This document shows positions 1-8,659 of a stretch of 64,000 nucleotides of DNA, piece after piece. The DNA lies in the NCBI RefSeq assembly GCF_900177425.1, contig NZ_LT840184.1, positions 78,308 through 142,307 on the forward strand. The letters run 5' to 3'. A model generated the notes under the pieces. It searched no databases. It had not been told where the DNA came from and saw nothing but the letters and a program-made list of their open reading frames with translations. Position 1 is the stretch's first letter. Each line of letters begins with the position of its first letter. Position numbers and translations under genes: made by a program. This DNA is from Paenibacillus uliginis N3/975 (GTDB lineage: Bacteria; Bacillota; Bacilli; Paenibacillales; Paenibacillaceae).

Positions 1-54
1 ATCGATATAGTGCAGCATGCTAAGCGTCTCCTTTAGTAATGAAAGTGATGGATA

Positions 55-1149
55 TTACAATCTCCTTACGGTCTGTCGTTCGATGAGCTTGACCGGAACG
101 ACTACGTTTTCCATTGATTGTTCGTGAGGCTTCTCAATGAGCTGTATTAGGCTCTGTGCAGCCCGATATCCCATTGTGCCAAAGTCTTGTGAAATGGTAG
201 TCAGCTTGGGCTCTACAAAGCTTGCGAGATGGATATTATCAAATCCCACAATGGAGAAATCGTCGGGTACAGACAGACCCAGCTCCTTGGCGATTTGAAT
301 AATCTCTATGGCGATAATATCATTCTCAGTGACTATTCCTGTGATTCCTTGCTCCAAGATCGTTTGAATAAAGCGGATATAATACTCTCTCCCGTTGTCA
401 TCATCGTGCTTTAAATAACGTTCGGTTACGTCATTCACGCTCTGATCAATCAAATCATAATCAAACAACGCTTTTAAATAGCCAAAGTATCGTTCGCGTA
501 TCGAAGAGGAATATTCCACTTTTAGCGAGGAGATAAAGGCTATTTTTTTGTGGTTGTTCTCGATTAGATGCTTGGTTGCCTGGTAAGCACCATCAAAGTT
601 ATCCGACACAACGGACAGAAACGGAATGCCTTCAACACCTTTATCCATCGTTATAAAAGGGAATTGGGATAAATGACATTGGTACAAAATGCCGAGGTCC
701 GAGATGCTGCTCACGGGATAAAAAATGATGCCCGAATTCGAACTTTGAAGAGCAGCCTGCAGCAGTTTCCCTTGTCCGACAATCGTGTTGGACTGGATAT
801 TGAGGGTGTATTCTGTTCCCGCAAGGTATTCATTGATTCCCTTTTCGTAATCGCCAAGACCCGGATTATGAGTGAACGGCAGGATAAGTAAAATCTCTTT
901 GCTGGCTTTATCCAAGGAACGATTGGCCGGAAGCACGGAATTGACAAAGCTGCCCTTGCCCTGTACGCGATAGATCAGATTGGCATTCTCCAGTTCGGTG
1001 AGTGCTCTCTTGGATGTAATTCGACTCACGTTGTATTTTTTGGAGATTTCGGCTTCTGTTGGAAGTTTGTCACCGATCTTTAGTTCACCAGATTCAATCT
1101 TCGTTTTTAAGGCAATGACGATATGTTGATATAGTGGAATGTTTCCCAT
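55..1149 (-). CDS. GntR-family repressor with LacI-type sugar-binding domain
   Basis: This 364-residue protein has an N-terminal winged helix of the GntR type (about residues 1-75, with IGDKLPTEAEISKKYNVSR) joined to a periplasmic-binding-protein-like effector domain of the LacI/GalR kind (about 85-364), the architecture of the arabinose repressor AraR. The ATG is preceded by AAGGGGA at a normal distance. It is divergent from a sugar ABC importer across a 384-bp gap that carries two copies of a palindrome, so it very likely represses the importer and itself, with a sugar as inducer. The actual sugar cannot be read from the sequence. Fold and role are confident; the ligand is unknown. Confidence 0.88.
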   Translation of the reverse strand: MGNIPLYQHIVIALKTKIESGELKIGDKLPTEAEISKKYNVSRITSKRALTELENANLIYRVQGKGSFVNSVLPANRSLDKASKEILLILPFTHNPGLGDYEKGINEYLAGTEYTLNIQSNTIVGQGKLLQAALQSSNSGIIFYPVSSISDLGILYQCHLSQFPFITMDKGVEGIPFLSVVSDNFDGAYQATKHLIENNHKKIAFISSLKVEYSSSIRERYFGYLKALFDYDLIDQSVNDVTERYLKHDDDNGREYYIRFIQTILEQGITGIVTENDIIAIEIIQIAKELGLSVPDDFSIVGFDNIHLASFVEPKLTTISQDFGTMGYRAAQSLIQLIEKPHEQSMENVVVPVKLIERQTVRRL

Positions 1150-1167
1150 GTACAGTCCCCTTGCTAA

Positions 1168-1182
1168 ATTTGATATATCATT
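1168..1182. promoter_or_regulatory. Operator candidate 1 for the GntR/LacI repressor
   Basis: The perfect 10-bp palindrome TGATATATCA (1171-1180) lies just upstream of the repressor gene. With its flanks it is the reverse complement of a second site next to the importer gene (shared 14-mer ATGATATATCAAAT). Assignment to this repressor is inferred from position. Confidence 0.55.
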
Positions 1183-1449
1183 TAATTATGGATATGTCAA
1201 AGTATTGTAAATATTTTTTGAAAGCTAAATCGTTGTTACATTGAACTTTTAGAGAGTCATCAAAACACATCCGCTAAAGGGCATCAATAACCGTGATACC
1301 ATGGGATTATTCAATAATGCTTCTCCATGATAGCTTTCACTTGCAGTTCAACTCTTAGGTTTCAAACCCTGAGAAAGGTCTTAGTCTCATAGTATATATA
1401 TGTGCTAAAGATTTCAAGGATAATCGCTTACATCACCAAAAAATAGAAA

Positions 1450-1464
1450 TGTAAGCGCTAGACA
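1450..1464 (+). promoter_or_regulatory. cre-like site overlapping the importer -35
   Basis: TGTAAGCGCTAGACA contains the AAGCGCT core of CcpA catabolite-response elements but is one base longer than the usual 14-bp form. It covers the -35 of the importer promoter, a position expected to give glucose repression. Confidence 0.4.
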
Positions 1465-1487
1465 AATACGATAGTATATCATATAAT
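1459..1487 (+). promoter_or_regulatory. Sigma-A promoter of the sugar importer operon
   Basis: TAGACA (1459-1464), a 17-bp spacer and a consensus TATAAT (1482-1487). Transcription should start near 1494, so the operator at 1505-1514 lies just downstream of the start, a blocking position. Confidence 0.6.
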
Positions 1488-1503
1488 CAGTTTGTAATTG
1501 AAC

Positions 1504-1517
1504 ATGATATATCAAAT
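1504..1517. promoter_or_regulatory. Operator candidate 2 for the GntR/LacI repressor
   Basis: TGATATATCA at 1505-1514 is the inverted partner of the site at 1171-1180. It lies between the predicted transcription start and the ribosome binding site of the importer. Two sites about 330 bp apart could permit repression by looping. Confidence 0.55.
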
Positions 1518-1533
1518 ATTGGGGGTTGGTTGA

Positions 1534-3126
1534 GTGTTTACTTCGAAAAAGGGGAAAGTTGTAATATCAATGTTGCTAGCATCGTCCCTGCTCGTTACAG
1601 CTTGTGGTGGTAAATCAGAGGAAGCGAAGAAACCGGATTCTGGTGATGCGAGCACGAAAACGACAGAAATTTCGCTCTTAAGACCAAGCTGGAACAACCT
1701 GCGGCCTGCATCAAGCGATTTGTGGATGTGGAAAGAATACGAGAAAATGTCCGGAATTAAAGTGAACTGGGAAGAGCTCACGGATATCGGCGAGAAGAAA
1801 AACGTCATTTTGACCAGAGGCGATCTGCCTGATGCGTTCTATCAAGTGGACTGGAACAATGGAGAATTGCTGAAATACGGTAAGCAAGGTCTGTTCTTGC
1901 CGCTGGAGGATTTGATCAAGGAGCATGCGCCGAATCTGCAGAAGTATCTCGAGGAGAACGAAGATGTAAGAAAAGGGTTAACCAGTGCGGATGGTCACAT
2001 CTATGCAACTCCTTATCTCGACCCATATCCGGAAGGTAACCGGACGATCCGCTTGTGGATCAACAAGAAGTGGCTGGACAACCTCGGCATGGAGGTTCCT
2101 AAGACCACTGTCGAGCTGGAAGAGGCTTTGATGGCATTCGTTACGAAGGATCCAAACGGCAATGGCCAGAACGATGAGCAGGGCTGGTATATGCCAAGTG
2201 GTTCGCTTGGCTGGACCTTCGAGCAGATGATGATGGGTTCCTTTGGCATTGGTAACGGCGGCCGCAAGGCATTAGGTAACTTTATCTATGTTGATGATAA
2301 CGATGAGATTCAGCTTACGATTACAGCCGACGGGTATAAAGAGCTTCTGAAGTACGAGAACCGGATGTACAAAAACGGGGCTATCAACAAGCAGGCTTTC
2401 AGCGGCGTTGACTATGACAAATGGACTGCTGACGCTGCAAAAGATACGGTCGGCGCTTGGAACTGGGCGGCACCGGATTATGTCGGCGAGAGCGTAAAGG
2501 ATGATTTTGTCGCAATTAACGTTCTTGCTGGTCCTAACGGAGATACCGCTTCCCTGACCGATTCCCAGGTTGCGGGCGCATCCAGTCTTGTCGTCACGAA
2601 GGATGCGAAGGACCCAGGAGCTATTCTGAAATGGGTTGACTATTTCTACAGTGAAGAAGGCAGCGTGTTTGGCTATCTCGGTAAAGAAGGCGTTACCTAC
2701 AATATGGAAGACGGCAAGATGGTCTACATCGATGAGATCTTGAACTACAAAGATGGTATCGGGCTCGGAGCATTCCAGCACGTAGATAACGTGTATGGCG
2801 GGTATTTCCCATACATAGAGCTTTCTCCGGAAGTTAGAGCGGCTGCAGGCAAAAAAGAAGCAATGGTCTACACGGATTTGACGGAAGAGACATTGCCAAG
2901 TGTAATGCTGCCAGACCTGCCGGCAACCATCGAGGAAGCGAATGAATCCTCCTCTATTCTTGCAGACGTAGGTAACTTTGTCGGACAGATGCGTGTTGAG
3001 TTTGTTACAGGCACCAAGGATATCGACAAAGAGTGGGATAACTACATTGCGCAGTTGAAAAAAATGGGTTCGGATAAATACTTGGAAATCAAGCAAACGC
3101 AATACAAACGTTATAAAGAGAGCTAA
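1534..3126 (+). CDS. Extracellular sugar-binding lipoprotein of ABC importer (LplA-like)
   Basis: A 530-residue solute-binding protein with a type II signal peptide and lipobox LVTAC, acylated Cys at residue 24. The mature domain resembles the large family 1 binding proteins (LplA/YtcQ type) that Paenibacillus uses for oligosaccharides. Translation starts at GTG 1534 behind GGGGG. It delivers sugar from the cell surface to the two permeases downstream; no ATPase is encoded here, so a shared MsmX-type ATPase encoded elsewhere is expected. Substrate unknown; a pectic or hemicellulosic oligosaccharide is only a guess from the family. Confidence 0.88.
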   Translation: MFTSKKGKVVISMLLASSLLVTACGGKSEEAKKPDSGDASTKTTEISLLRPSWNNLRPASSDLWMWKEYEKMSGIKVNWEELTDIGEKKNVILTRGDLPDAFYQVDWNNGELLKYGKQGLFLPLEDLIKEHAPNLQKYLEENEDVRKGLTSADGHIYATPYLDPYPEGNRTIRLWINKKWLDNLGMEVPKTTVELEEALMAFVTKDPNGNGQNDEQGWYMPSGSLGWTFEQMMMGSFGIGNGGRKALGNFIYVDDNDEIQLTITADGYKELLKYENRMYKNGAINKQAFSGVDYDKWTADAAKDTVGAWNWAAPDYVGESVKDDFVAINVLAGPNGDTASLTDSQVAGASSLVVTKDAKDPGAILKWVDYFYSEEGSVFGYLGKEGVTYNMEDGKMVYIDEILNYKDGIGLGAFQHVDNVYGGYFPYIELSPEVRAAAGKKEAMVYTDLTEETLPSVMLPDLPATIEEANESSSILADVGNFVGQMRVEFVTGTKDIDKEWDNYIAQLKKMGSDKYLEIKQTQYKRYKES

Positions 3127-3189
3127 ACGATCTGTTGTTTGGGGAGATTCTTAGGGAATCTCCCCAAATTTTAAGGAGAGGGGAAAACT

Positions 3190-4125
3190 ATGGAATCTTC
3201 ACTTCACAAGAAAAATCTTCTTAAGCCGAAACGCAATTCATTTCGGAAGCATAAATGGTTGTATATCATGATGCTTCTGCCACTAACCTCCTTGATTATA
3301 TGGAACTACATCCCGATGTACGGGATTATTATTTCGTTTAAAGACTACTCTCCAGCACTCGGAATTATGGACAGTCCGTGGGTGGGCTTTGCCCATTTCG
3401 AAAGATTTTTTAACGCCTTCTATTTCTGGGATGTTATTATCAACACCCTGCGAATCAGTCTGTACAGCCTCCTTGTTGGCATTCCGCTGCCGATTATATT
3501 AGCTGTCATGTTTAATGAGCTTCGCAGTAAGAAGTATAAGTCTCTTGTACAAACCATTTCCTACATTCCTAACTTTATTTCGATTGTTATCATTGTCGGT
3601 ATGGTTACGTTTTTTACGTCTCCGGTCGACGGTGTTATTAATGCCATAATTGAGTATTTCGGCGGCACGCCAATTGATTTTATCGGCGATCCGAAGTTGT
3701 TTCCACACGTTTTTGTCTGGTCTGGTATTTGGCAGACGGTCGGTTGGGGGACGTTGATCTATACCGCTGCGATGTCCGGCATTCCGCAAGACCAATATGA
3801 AGCCGCTTATCTTGAAGGTGCATCCCGAATGCAGTGCATTCGCCACATTACGATTCCGGCGATCATGCCGACCATTGTGATCTGCGCCATCTTAGCCACC
3901 GGGTCCGTCATGTCAGTTGGATTCGAAAAGGTACTGTTAATGCAGAATGATGCAAACCTTGCTACATCCGAGGTTTTGTCAACATATACGTATAAAGCGG
4001 GTATTTTGAATGCGGAATATAGCTTCTCTGCTGCTGTGGGCTTTTTTAACAATATCATTAACTTTATCGTTCTGTATCTGGTGAATAAATTCGCTCAGAA
4101 ATTTAGTGAGACAAGCCTGTGGTAA
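3190..4125 (+). CDS. Sugar ABC transporter permease (LplB-like)
   Basis: A 311-residue inner-membrane permease of the CUT1 class with about six membrane segments; the first is near residues 25-45 (WLYIMMLLPLTSLIIW). The EAA loop that docks the ATPase is visible in QYEAAYLEGASRMQCIRHI around residues 200-220. It follows the binding protein by 63 bp, with an AAGGAGAGGGG ribosome binding site, and pairs with the next permease as a heterodimer. Typical length; nothing broken. Confidence 0.9.
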   Translation: MESSLHKKNLLKPKRNSFRKHKWLYIMMLLPLTSLIIWNYIPMYGIIISFKDYSPALGIMDSPWVGFAHFERFFNAFYFWDVIINTLRISLYSLLVGIPLPIILAVMFNELRSKKYKSLVQTISYIPNFISIVIIVGMVTFFTSPVDGVINAIIEYFGGTPIDFIGDPKLFPHVFVWSGIWQTVGWGTLIYTAAMSGIPQDQYEAAYLEGASRMQCIRHITIPAIMPTIVICAILATGSVMSVGFEKVLLMQNDANLATSEVLSTYTYKAGILNAEYSFSAAVGFFNNIINFIVLYLVNKFAQKFSETSLW

Positions 4126-4137
4126 GGAGGGGCAACT

Positions 4138-5031
4138 ATGCAGTTATTTCTATCTAGAGAAGACAAAATTTTTAATTGGATCAACATATCAGTGATTGGA
4201 ATCATTACACTGATTATTTTGTATCCATTATTGTTTGTTGTGTTTGCATCGCTCAGTGATCCCCGTCAAATATTCGACAATGCCTTATTGCTCTGGCCTC
4301 GAGGCTTTACATTAGAAGGATATAAGCGGGTGTTTGATAACCCGGATATATGGATGGGCTTCAAAAATGCTGTGATCTACACCGGGCTGGGAACAGCCGT
4401 TAACGTCATGATGACAACGCTGGCGGCATACCCGTTATCCCGGCGGGATTTTCGGGGACGGAATTTTATTACGATCTTGTTTACGTTCACGATGTTCTTC
4501 TCCGGCGGTCTGATTCCTACGTATTTGGTTAACCAACAATTGGGCATTATCAACACCATGTGGGTTATGATTCTGCCGGGTGCGGTCAGCGTATACAACA
4601 TGATTATTATGCGTACCTACTTCCAGCAGAACATTCCCGTAGAGCTGGAGGAAAGTGCATTTATTGACGGAGCTACCGATATGCAGCTGCTGATCAAGGT
4701 TGTATTGCCACTTTCAACGCCAATTATCGCGGTAATGATGATGTTCTATGGCGTGGGCAGATGGAACGGTTATTTCGATGCCATGATTTATTTGTCGGAT
4801 CGTGACTTGTTCCCGTTGCAGCTGATTTTGAGGGAAATCCTCGTACAGAACCAGATGGGCGATGTGGCCAATCAGGCGATCATGACCAGCAACCAAAGCG
4901 AGGTCAATATGATCAAGCAGTCAATCAAGTATGCTGTGGTTATTGTATCCAGTATTCCGGTACTTCTTTTCTATCCGGTCGTGTCCAAGTATTTTGAAAA
5001 AGGGATTATGATTGGTGCTATCAAAGGTTAA
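4138..5031 (+). CDS. Sugar ABC transporter permease (YtcP/LplC-like)
   Basis: A 297-residue CUT1 permease with six predicted membrane segments and an EAA loop at PVELEESAFIDGATDMQLL (about residues 180-200). It starts 12 bp after the LplB-like gene behind AAGGAGG, so the two are translated together. This is the last gene of the importer operon; a terminator follows. Family members of this kind end in a short conserved tail like the MIGAIKG seen here. Confidence 0.9.
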   Translation: MQLFLSREDKIFNWINISVIGIITLIILYPLLFVVFASLSDPRQIFDNALLLWPRGFTLEGYKRVFDNPDIWMGFKNAVIYTGLGTAVNVMMTTLAAYPLSRRDFRGRNFITILFTFTMFFSGGLIPTYLVNQQLGIINTMWVMILPGAVSVYNMIIMRTYFQQNIPVELEESAFIDGATDMQLLIKVVLPLSTPIIAVMMMFYGVGRWNGYFDAMIYLSDRDLFPLQLILREILVQNQMGDVANQAIMTSNQSEVNMIKQSIKYAVVIVSSIPVLLFYPVVSKYFEKGIMIGAIKG

Positions 5032-5063
5032 GTATCATACGCTCGTTCTGTGTTCCATGAAAG

Positions 5064-5106
5064 ACACCATTCTTTATTCCTGTGATGGGAAATAGAATGG
5101 TGTTTT
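5064..5106 (+). terminator. Terminator of the sugar importer operon
   Basis: A long hairpin (ACACCATTCTTTATTCC pairing with GGGAAATAGAATGGTGT) followed by TTTTG. Confidence 0.75.
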
Positions 5107-5190
5107 GTTCGTGCCCCTGAACACTTGCCCAGGCCTCTGCATAGCATATAACACAACTTTTAGCGGCTTCGGGAAGGGTGTGGCCTTGCG

Positions 5191-5631
5191 ATGGGCATTC
5201 ATTTGACGGCAATTCATTATGTGTATCTGGCGTTTATCGTGTTTATTATGGCGTTGCTGATCCGGCGACGGGATACAACGATGATATGCGTAGCTGGTAT
5301 TTTTGCGCTGGGGGTGCTGGCGACCGAGACGCTGGCCGGATCGGTATCCGGTATATTCAATTCCTTTATTTATGCGACAAAAGAGCTGATGGGAACCATT
5401 ATGATCATCTCGATCATTGTAGCCATGAGCCGGGTTCTCATCCTTACGGGCATTAATGAGACGATGGTGTCACCGCTGACCCGCTTCCTGCGAACACCTG
5501 CAATGCTATACTGGGGTATTGGTATCATCATGATGATCACGTCATTTTTCTTCTGGCCGTCTCCGGCGGTGGCGCTGATCGGTGCTGTACTGCTACCAGT
5601 GGCAGCCCGAGTAGGACTGACTGCACTAGGC
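5191..5631 (+). pseudogene. N-terminal part of a disrupted membrane transporter
   Basis: From ATG 5191 the frame encodes about 147 residues of a polytopic membrane protein (segments near IHYVYLAFIVFIMALLI, GTIMIISIIVAMS, AMLYWGIGIIMMIT), ending at RVGLTALG. Beyond codon GGC 5629-5631 the frame runs into the reverse complement of a homologous gene and gives about 40 meaningless residues before a stop at 5757. The C-terminal half of what should be the same gene resumes near 9731. I take this as a native gene broken by the insert between them; the central part is missing. The family resembles ion or carboxylate permeases, but I cannot name it. Confidence 0.7.
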
Positions 5632-6065
5632 ACTCCAAGACTTGGGAGGCCCGCACGAATTGCAACAGGTAAGAGAACAGCCCCTAACAGTGCCACAGCT
5701 GGTGATGGCCAAAAGAACCACGAAATAAACATCATTAACAGACCAATCGTCCAGTAAGCAAGTGCAGGTGTTTTAATGATTTTTGTAAAAGGAGCAATCA
5801 TGACCTCATTAATACCAGAAATCCGACTCATGGCAACGATAATAGAAATAATAAGAATAATCGACAACAGCTCTGTAATGGCATAAATAAAACTATTAAA
5901 AACACCACTAATGGACGCAGTTAAATCGCCTGTAGCAAAGATTGCTAGCATGAAGATGCCTACTACACAAATGAGGGTGGTATCGCGACGTTTAACCATA
6001 AAGCCAATGATAAGGACAATAAAAACAACGTAAATCCAATGGAGAGCCGTGAATTCTATCCCCGT
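5631..6065 (-). pseudogene. Inverted, decaying N-terminal fragment of a homologous transporter
   Basis: On the minus strand this encodes about 145 residues clearly homologous to the plus-strand fragment at 5191-5631 (shared RRDTT, FNSFIYA, IISIIVAMSR, FFWPSPAVAL, GAVLLPVA). It stops at the equivalent residue (GLPSLG against GLTALG), so the two are fused tail to tail. The codon aligned with the native start is ACG (6063-6065) instead of ATG, although AGGGGG still precedes it, and a three-residue gap is present at MSRISGINE. It is a dead fragment and more AT-rich than the native copy. The downstream end of the minus-strand frame reads into the native gene's complement and is meaningless. Confidence 0.7.
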
Positions 6066-6142
6066 ACTTTTCCCCCTCAAAATTCAAGTCTGGTTCTATA
6101 GAATATGAAAAAGGTTGGTGATGAATTTGAAAAAATTCACCT

Positions 6143-6260
6143 TAAGTAGACTTGTTATATGATTTGATAATTGAAAAAGTATATATTTTAGTTACTTCTG
6201 CAAATGCTGCTTTAATCTCCTCGATTGTATAAACATCTTCAAGTATGAAGTGTCTCACCT
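6143..6260 (-). pseudogene. Possible remnant of a coding sequence
   Basis: The minus strand reads about 36 residues with a protein-like stretch (LEDVYTIEEIKAAFAEV) ending in a stop near 6143. Upstream, a different frame also looks coding (TETPVSLGE), as if a frameshift lay between them. No start or ribosome binding site is visible. The rest of the AT-rich gap from 6081 to 6575 holds only the probable promoter of the downstream kinase. Low confidence. Confidence 0.2.
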
Positions 6261-6528
6261 AAACTAACTGGAGTTTCAGTGAAGAAGGAAATGGTATAAT
6301 TAAAAAAATATGTATATGATAAGTTATAATGTCCTAAATTTATTTTAATTAAAAATACAACGGGTAATTTTCTATAAAAAATCTATTCAACAAAAGGAAA
6401 TCATCTCTACATTATTTAGTGGGGGAGAAATTAAATAAGGGATATTAATCAGAGTTGTAATAGAGGATAGTAGTTAGAAGTTTAGAACAAATAAATACAA
6501 AAAAGAATTGAAAATGTTGACTCTTTTG

Positions 6529-6545
6529 AAACTACAGTACAGTTT
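6529..6545. promoter_or_regulatory. Inverted repeat upstream of the histidine kinase
   Basis: AAACTACAGTACAGTTT is an inverted repeat (AAACT/AGTTT arms). Its ACTACAGTA core recurs at 8609-8617 in front of the hydrolase gene. A binding site for the adjacent response regulator is a reasonable inference. Confidence 0.4.
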
Positions 6546-6626
6546 TAATTTATCATCTCCAGGTAGGATTCGAAAATGATTAGTATTAGGAATGATGGTA
6601 TATACACCGAAGATGGGGGAATAAAA

Positions 6627-7790
6627 GTGGAAGCAATAATAGATCAAAGGAAATGGCATTGGCCCGACTATTTTCTATTTCTCATGCGTACGGTATGGTT
6701 TTCTTTTAATGGATACGCGATATTCGTTAGTACGATTGGTTCGGAAAAGTGGATTATACTTTTATGGGCTAGTTGTTCTTATATCATACCCCATCTATTT
6801 TATCGGCCTGGGCTTATAAAGTTCCATTATTATTTAATGGCCGAGGTGTTGTTAACGGGGTCTTTGTTTATTTACTTATCAAGACAGTATGATATATCAG
6901 TGACTTACAGTTTTTTACTTGTGCCTATCCTTACTCTTGCTTATGCTTGTCAAGTTAAGCCATTAATTTGGTTAGGACCTTTCGCCGTATTAGCTAGTAC
7001 ATGGGCAGGCAGTCTCTTTACTAATCAGGATTTCTTTAAACTCTTCATTGATACTACTATTTTTTATGGTATTGGGTTTTGCTTAGGAAGGATGACCATC
7101 GTCAATAAAGCTAATAAAGAGTTAATTGCCTCTATAGAGGAAAAAAATAAGGATTTGGAGTATTACTCCAAAAAAATTGAGGAACTGACGATAAAGGAAG
7201 AACGAAATAGAGTTTCACAAGATTTGCATGATACGGTAGGCCATATTTTCACATCGGTCATAACAAGCTTAGATGCCCTTCCTTTTCTATATCGGGCAGA
7301 TCAAAAAGAAGCAGAAAAAAGTATAAAAGAGATTTCAGATTTAGCACGGAATGGCTTGAACGATGTGAGAAAGACAATTCACCATATGTCTCCAACGGAC
7401 CATCAGACACTTGTTGAATCAGTGAAAGAATTGATTGCTGATTTTATGAAACATACATCAACAGATATACAACTGAATGTCAAAGGGGAAGCGACCAAAG
7501 TCAGTGAAAGAGTAAAGTTTGCCATTATTCGTTGTATCCAAGAAGGACTTACAAATGCGAAAAGACATGGTCAGGCTACTTTTATTAAAGTAAATATTTC
7601 GTTTGAACAAGAAGAATTGATCGTTCTTATCGAAGATAATGGAAATGGTTGTCATAAATTAAATTTAGGATTTGGCTTATGCTCCATGAAAGATCGAATA
7701 TCGGCATTAGCGGGTACGGTTAACTTTGATTCTAAATTGAATAATGGTATGAGGATCACGTGTAACATACCTATGGCAAAGGAAGTTTAA
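6627..7790 (+). CDS. Sensor histidine kinase, NarL/DesK type
   Basis: From GTG 6627 (behind GGGGGA) this is a 387-residue kinase; an upstream ATG at 6576 would add 17 residues and cannot be excluded. About five membrane segments fill the first 150 residues, with no large outside domain, so it may sense the membrane itself. A short coiled coil leads to a HisKA_3 phospho-acceptor (SQDLHDTVGH, His near residue 201), then a HATPase domain with EDNGNG. The stop overlaps the start of the response regulator (TAATG). It lies in the AT-rich insert. The closest architectures are DesK, LiaS and YxjM-like kinases. Confidence 0.88.
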   Translation: MEAIIDQRKWHWPDYFLFLMRTVWFSFNGYAIFVSTIGSEKWIILLWASCSYIIPHLFYRPGLIKFHYYLMAEVLLTGSLFIYLSRQYDISVTYSFLLVPILTLAYACQVKPLIWLGPFAVLASTWAGSLFTNQDFFKLFIDTTIFYGIGFCLGRMTIVNKANKELIASIEEKNKDLEYYSKKIEELTIKEERNRVSQDLHDTVGHIFTSVITSLDALPFLYRADQKEAEKSIKEISDLARNGLNDVRKTIHHMSPTDHQTLVESVKELIADFMKHTSTDIQLNVKGEATKVSERVKFAIIRCIQEGLTNAKRHGQATFIKVNISFEQEELIVLIEDNGNGCHKLNLGFGLCSMKDRISALAGTVNFDSKLNNGMRITCNIPMAKEV

Positions 7791-8467
7791 TGATCATGAT
7801 TAAAGCGGCAATCGTTGAAGATCAAGAGATTCTAAGAAAAAGTTTAAAAATTGTGATTGAAAATATTTCTGACATTGAGATTGTTGGAACTGCAGAAAAT
7901 GGAGAAGAGGCAATTGCTTTATGCGAAAGGGAAAACCTTGATATTCTTTTAATGGATATTCAAATGCCGGTGATGGATGGGGTTAAGGCAACAGAAGAAA
8001 TAAAAAAACGTTGGCCCAATATAAAAGTGATCATCCTTACTACTTTTCAAGATGTCACTCATGTGTTGAATGCCTTAAATGCTGGTGCAGAGGGTTATAT
8101 ATTAAAGGCTGTTGATCCAGAATATTTAGTTCAGGGAATTAAAATGGTGTATTACGGAGGCTCCCTCATTCCTCAACAATTAGCAAAAGAGGTGTTTGGT
8201 CAAATACAATTAAAAAATAACTCACACACGGATCAAGACCATAACGCTATGATTCATCCCTATGATTTAAATAATCAAGAAATAAAAGTTCTCAAATGTT
8301 TAACCCAAGGATTGTCCAATAAAGACATTACAGAAAAAATGTTTCTTTCCATGGGAACTGTGAAAAATTATGTTTCTACCATTTATTCGAAATTGAATGT
8401 AAAAAACAGATCTTCCGCTATTACTAAAGCAATGGAAGAGAGTCTTATAGAAGATAAGAAACATTAA
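7790..8467 (+). CDS. Response regulator, NarL/LuxR family
   Basis: A 225-residue regulator with a receiver domain (acidic pair E10/D11, phospho-acceptor Asp56 in LLMDIQMP, conserved Thr and Lys downstream) and a C-terminal LuxR-type helix-turn-helix (LSNKDITEKMFLSMGTVKNY). It overlaps the kinase stop by one base and is its cognate partner. The intact alpha/beta hydrolase downstream, with a shared upstream motif, is a plausible target. Same AT-rich composition as the kinase. Confidence 0.92.
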   Translation: MIMIKAAIVEDQEILRKSLKIVIENISDIEIVGTAENGEEAIALCERENLDILLMDIQMPVMDGVKATEEIKKRWPNIKVIILTTFQDVTHVLNALNAGAEGYILKAVDPEYLVQGIKMVYYGGSLIPQQLAKEVFGQIQLKNNSHTDQDHNAMIHPYDLNNQEIKVLKCLTQGLSNKDITEKMFLSMGTVKNYVSTIYSKLNVKNRSSAITKAMEESLIEDKKH

Positions 8468-8472
8468 ATAAG

Positions 8473-8517
8473 AGAGCGTAGATGAAGTTAAATTGACTTT
8501 GTCTATGCTCTTTTTTT
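8473..8517 (+). terminator. Terminator after the two-component genes
   Basis: AGAGCGTAGA pairs with TCTATGCTCT (one G-T), followed by seven T. It separates the regulator pair from the hydrolase, which therefore has its own promoter. Confidence 0.7.
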
Positions 8518-8608
8518 GATTGCAGCCCCTTATTATAAAAAATTAGCCAAAGGTCATAATTTGTCGTTTTATTTATAAATATTTATGACTTATTAGTGAC
8601 TTACCGGT

Positions 8609-8617
8609 ACTACAGTA
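8609..8617. promoter_or_regulatory. ACTACAGTA motif upstream of the hydrolase
   Basis: The same 9-mer is the core of the inverted repeat upstream of the histidine kinase (6531-6539). Here it sits about 45 bp before the hydrolase start. Candidate response-regulator site. Confidence 0.35.
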
Positions 8618-8659
8618 TATTACTTTTCATTTGTATAGTATTGATTAAGGAGGGATTAG

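Noticed and set aside
2272..3102. Minus-strand frame of 276 codons inside the sugar-binding lipoprotein gene
   Set aside because: Composition of the product is not protein-like in a family sense and it is fully opposite a strong coding sequence.
5191..5757. A 188-residue intact membrane protein
   Set aside because: After residue 147 the frame reads the complement of a homologous gene, so the tail is meaningless and the gene is truncated.
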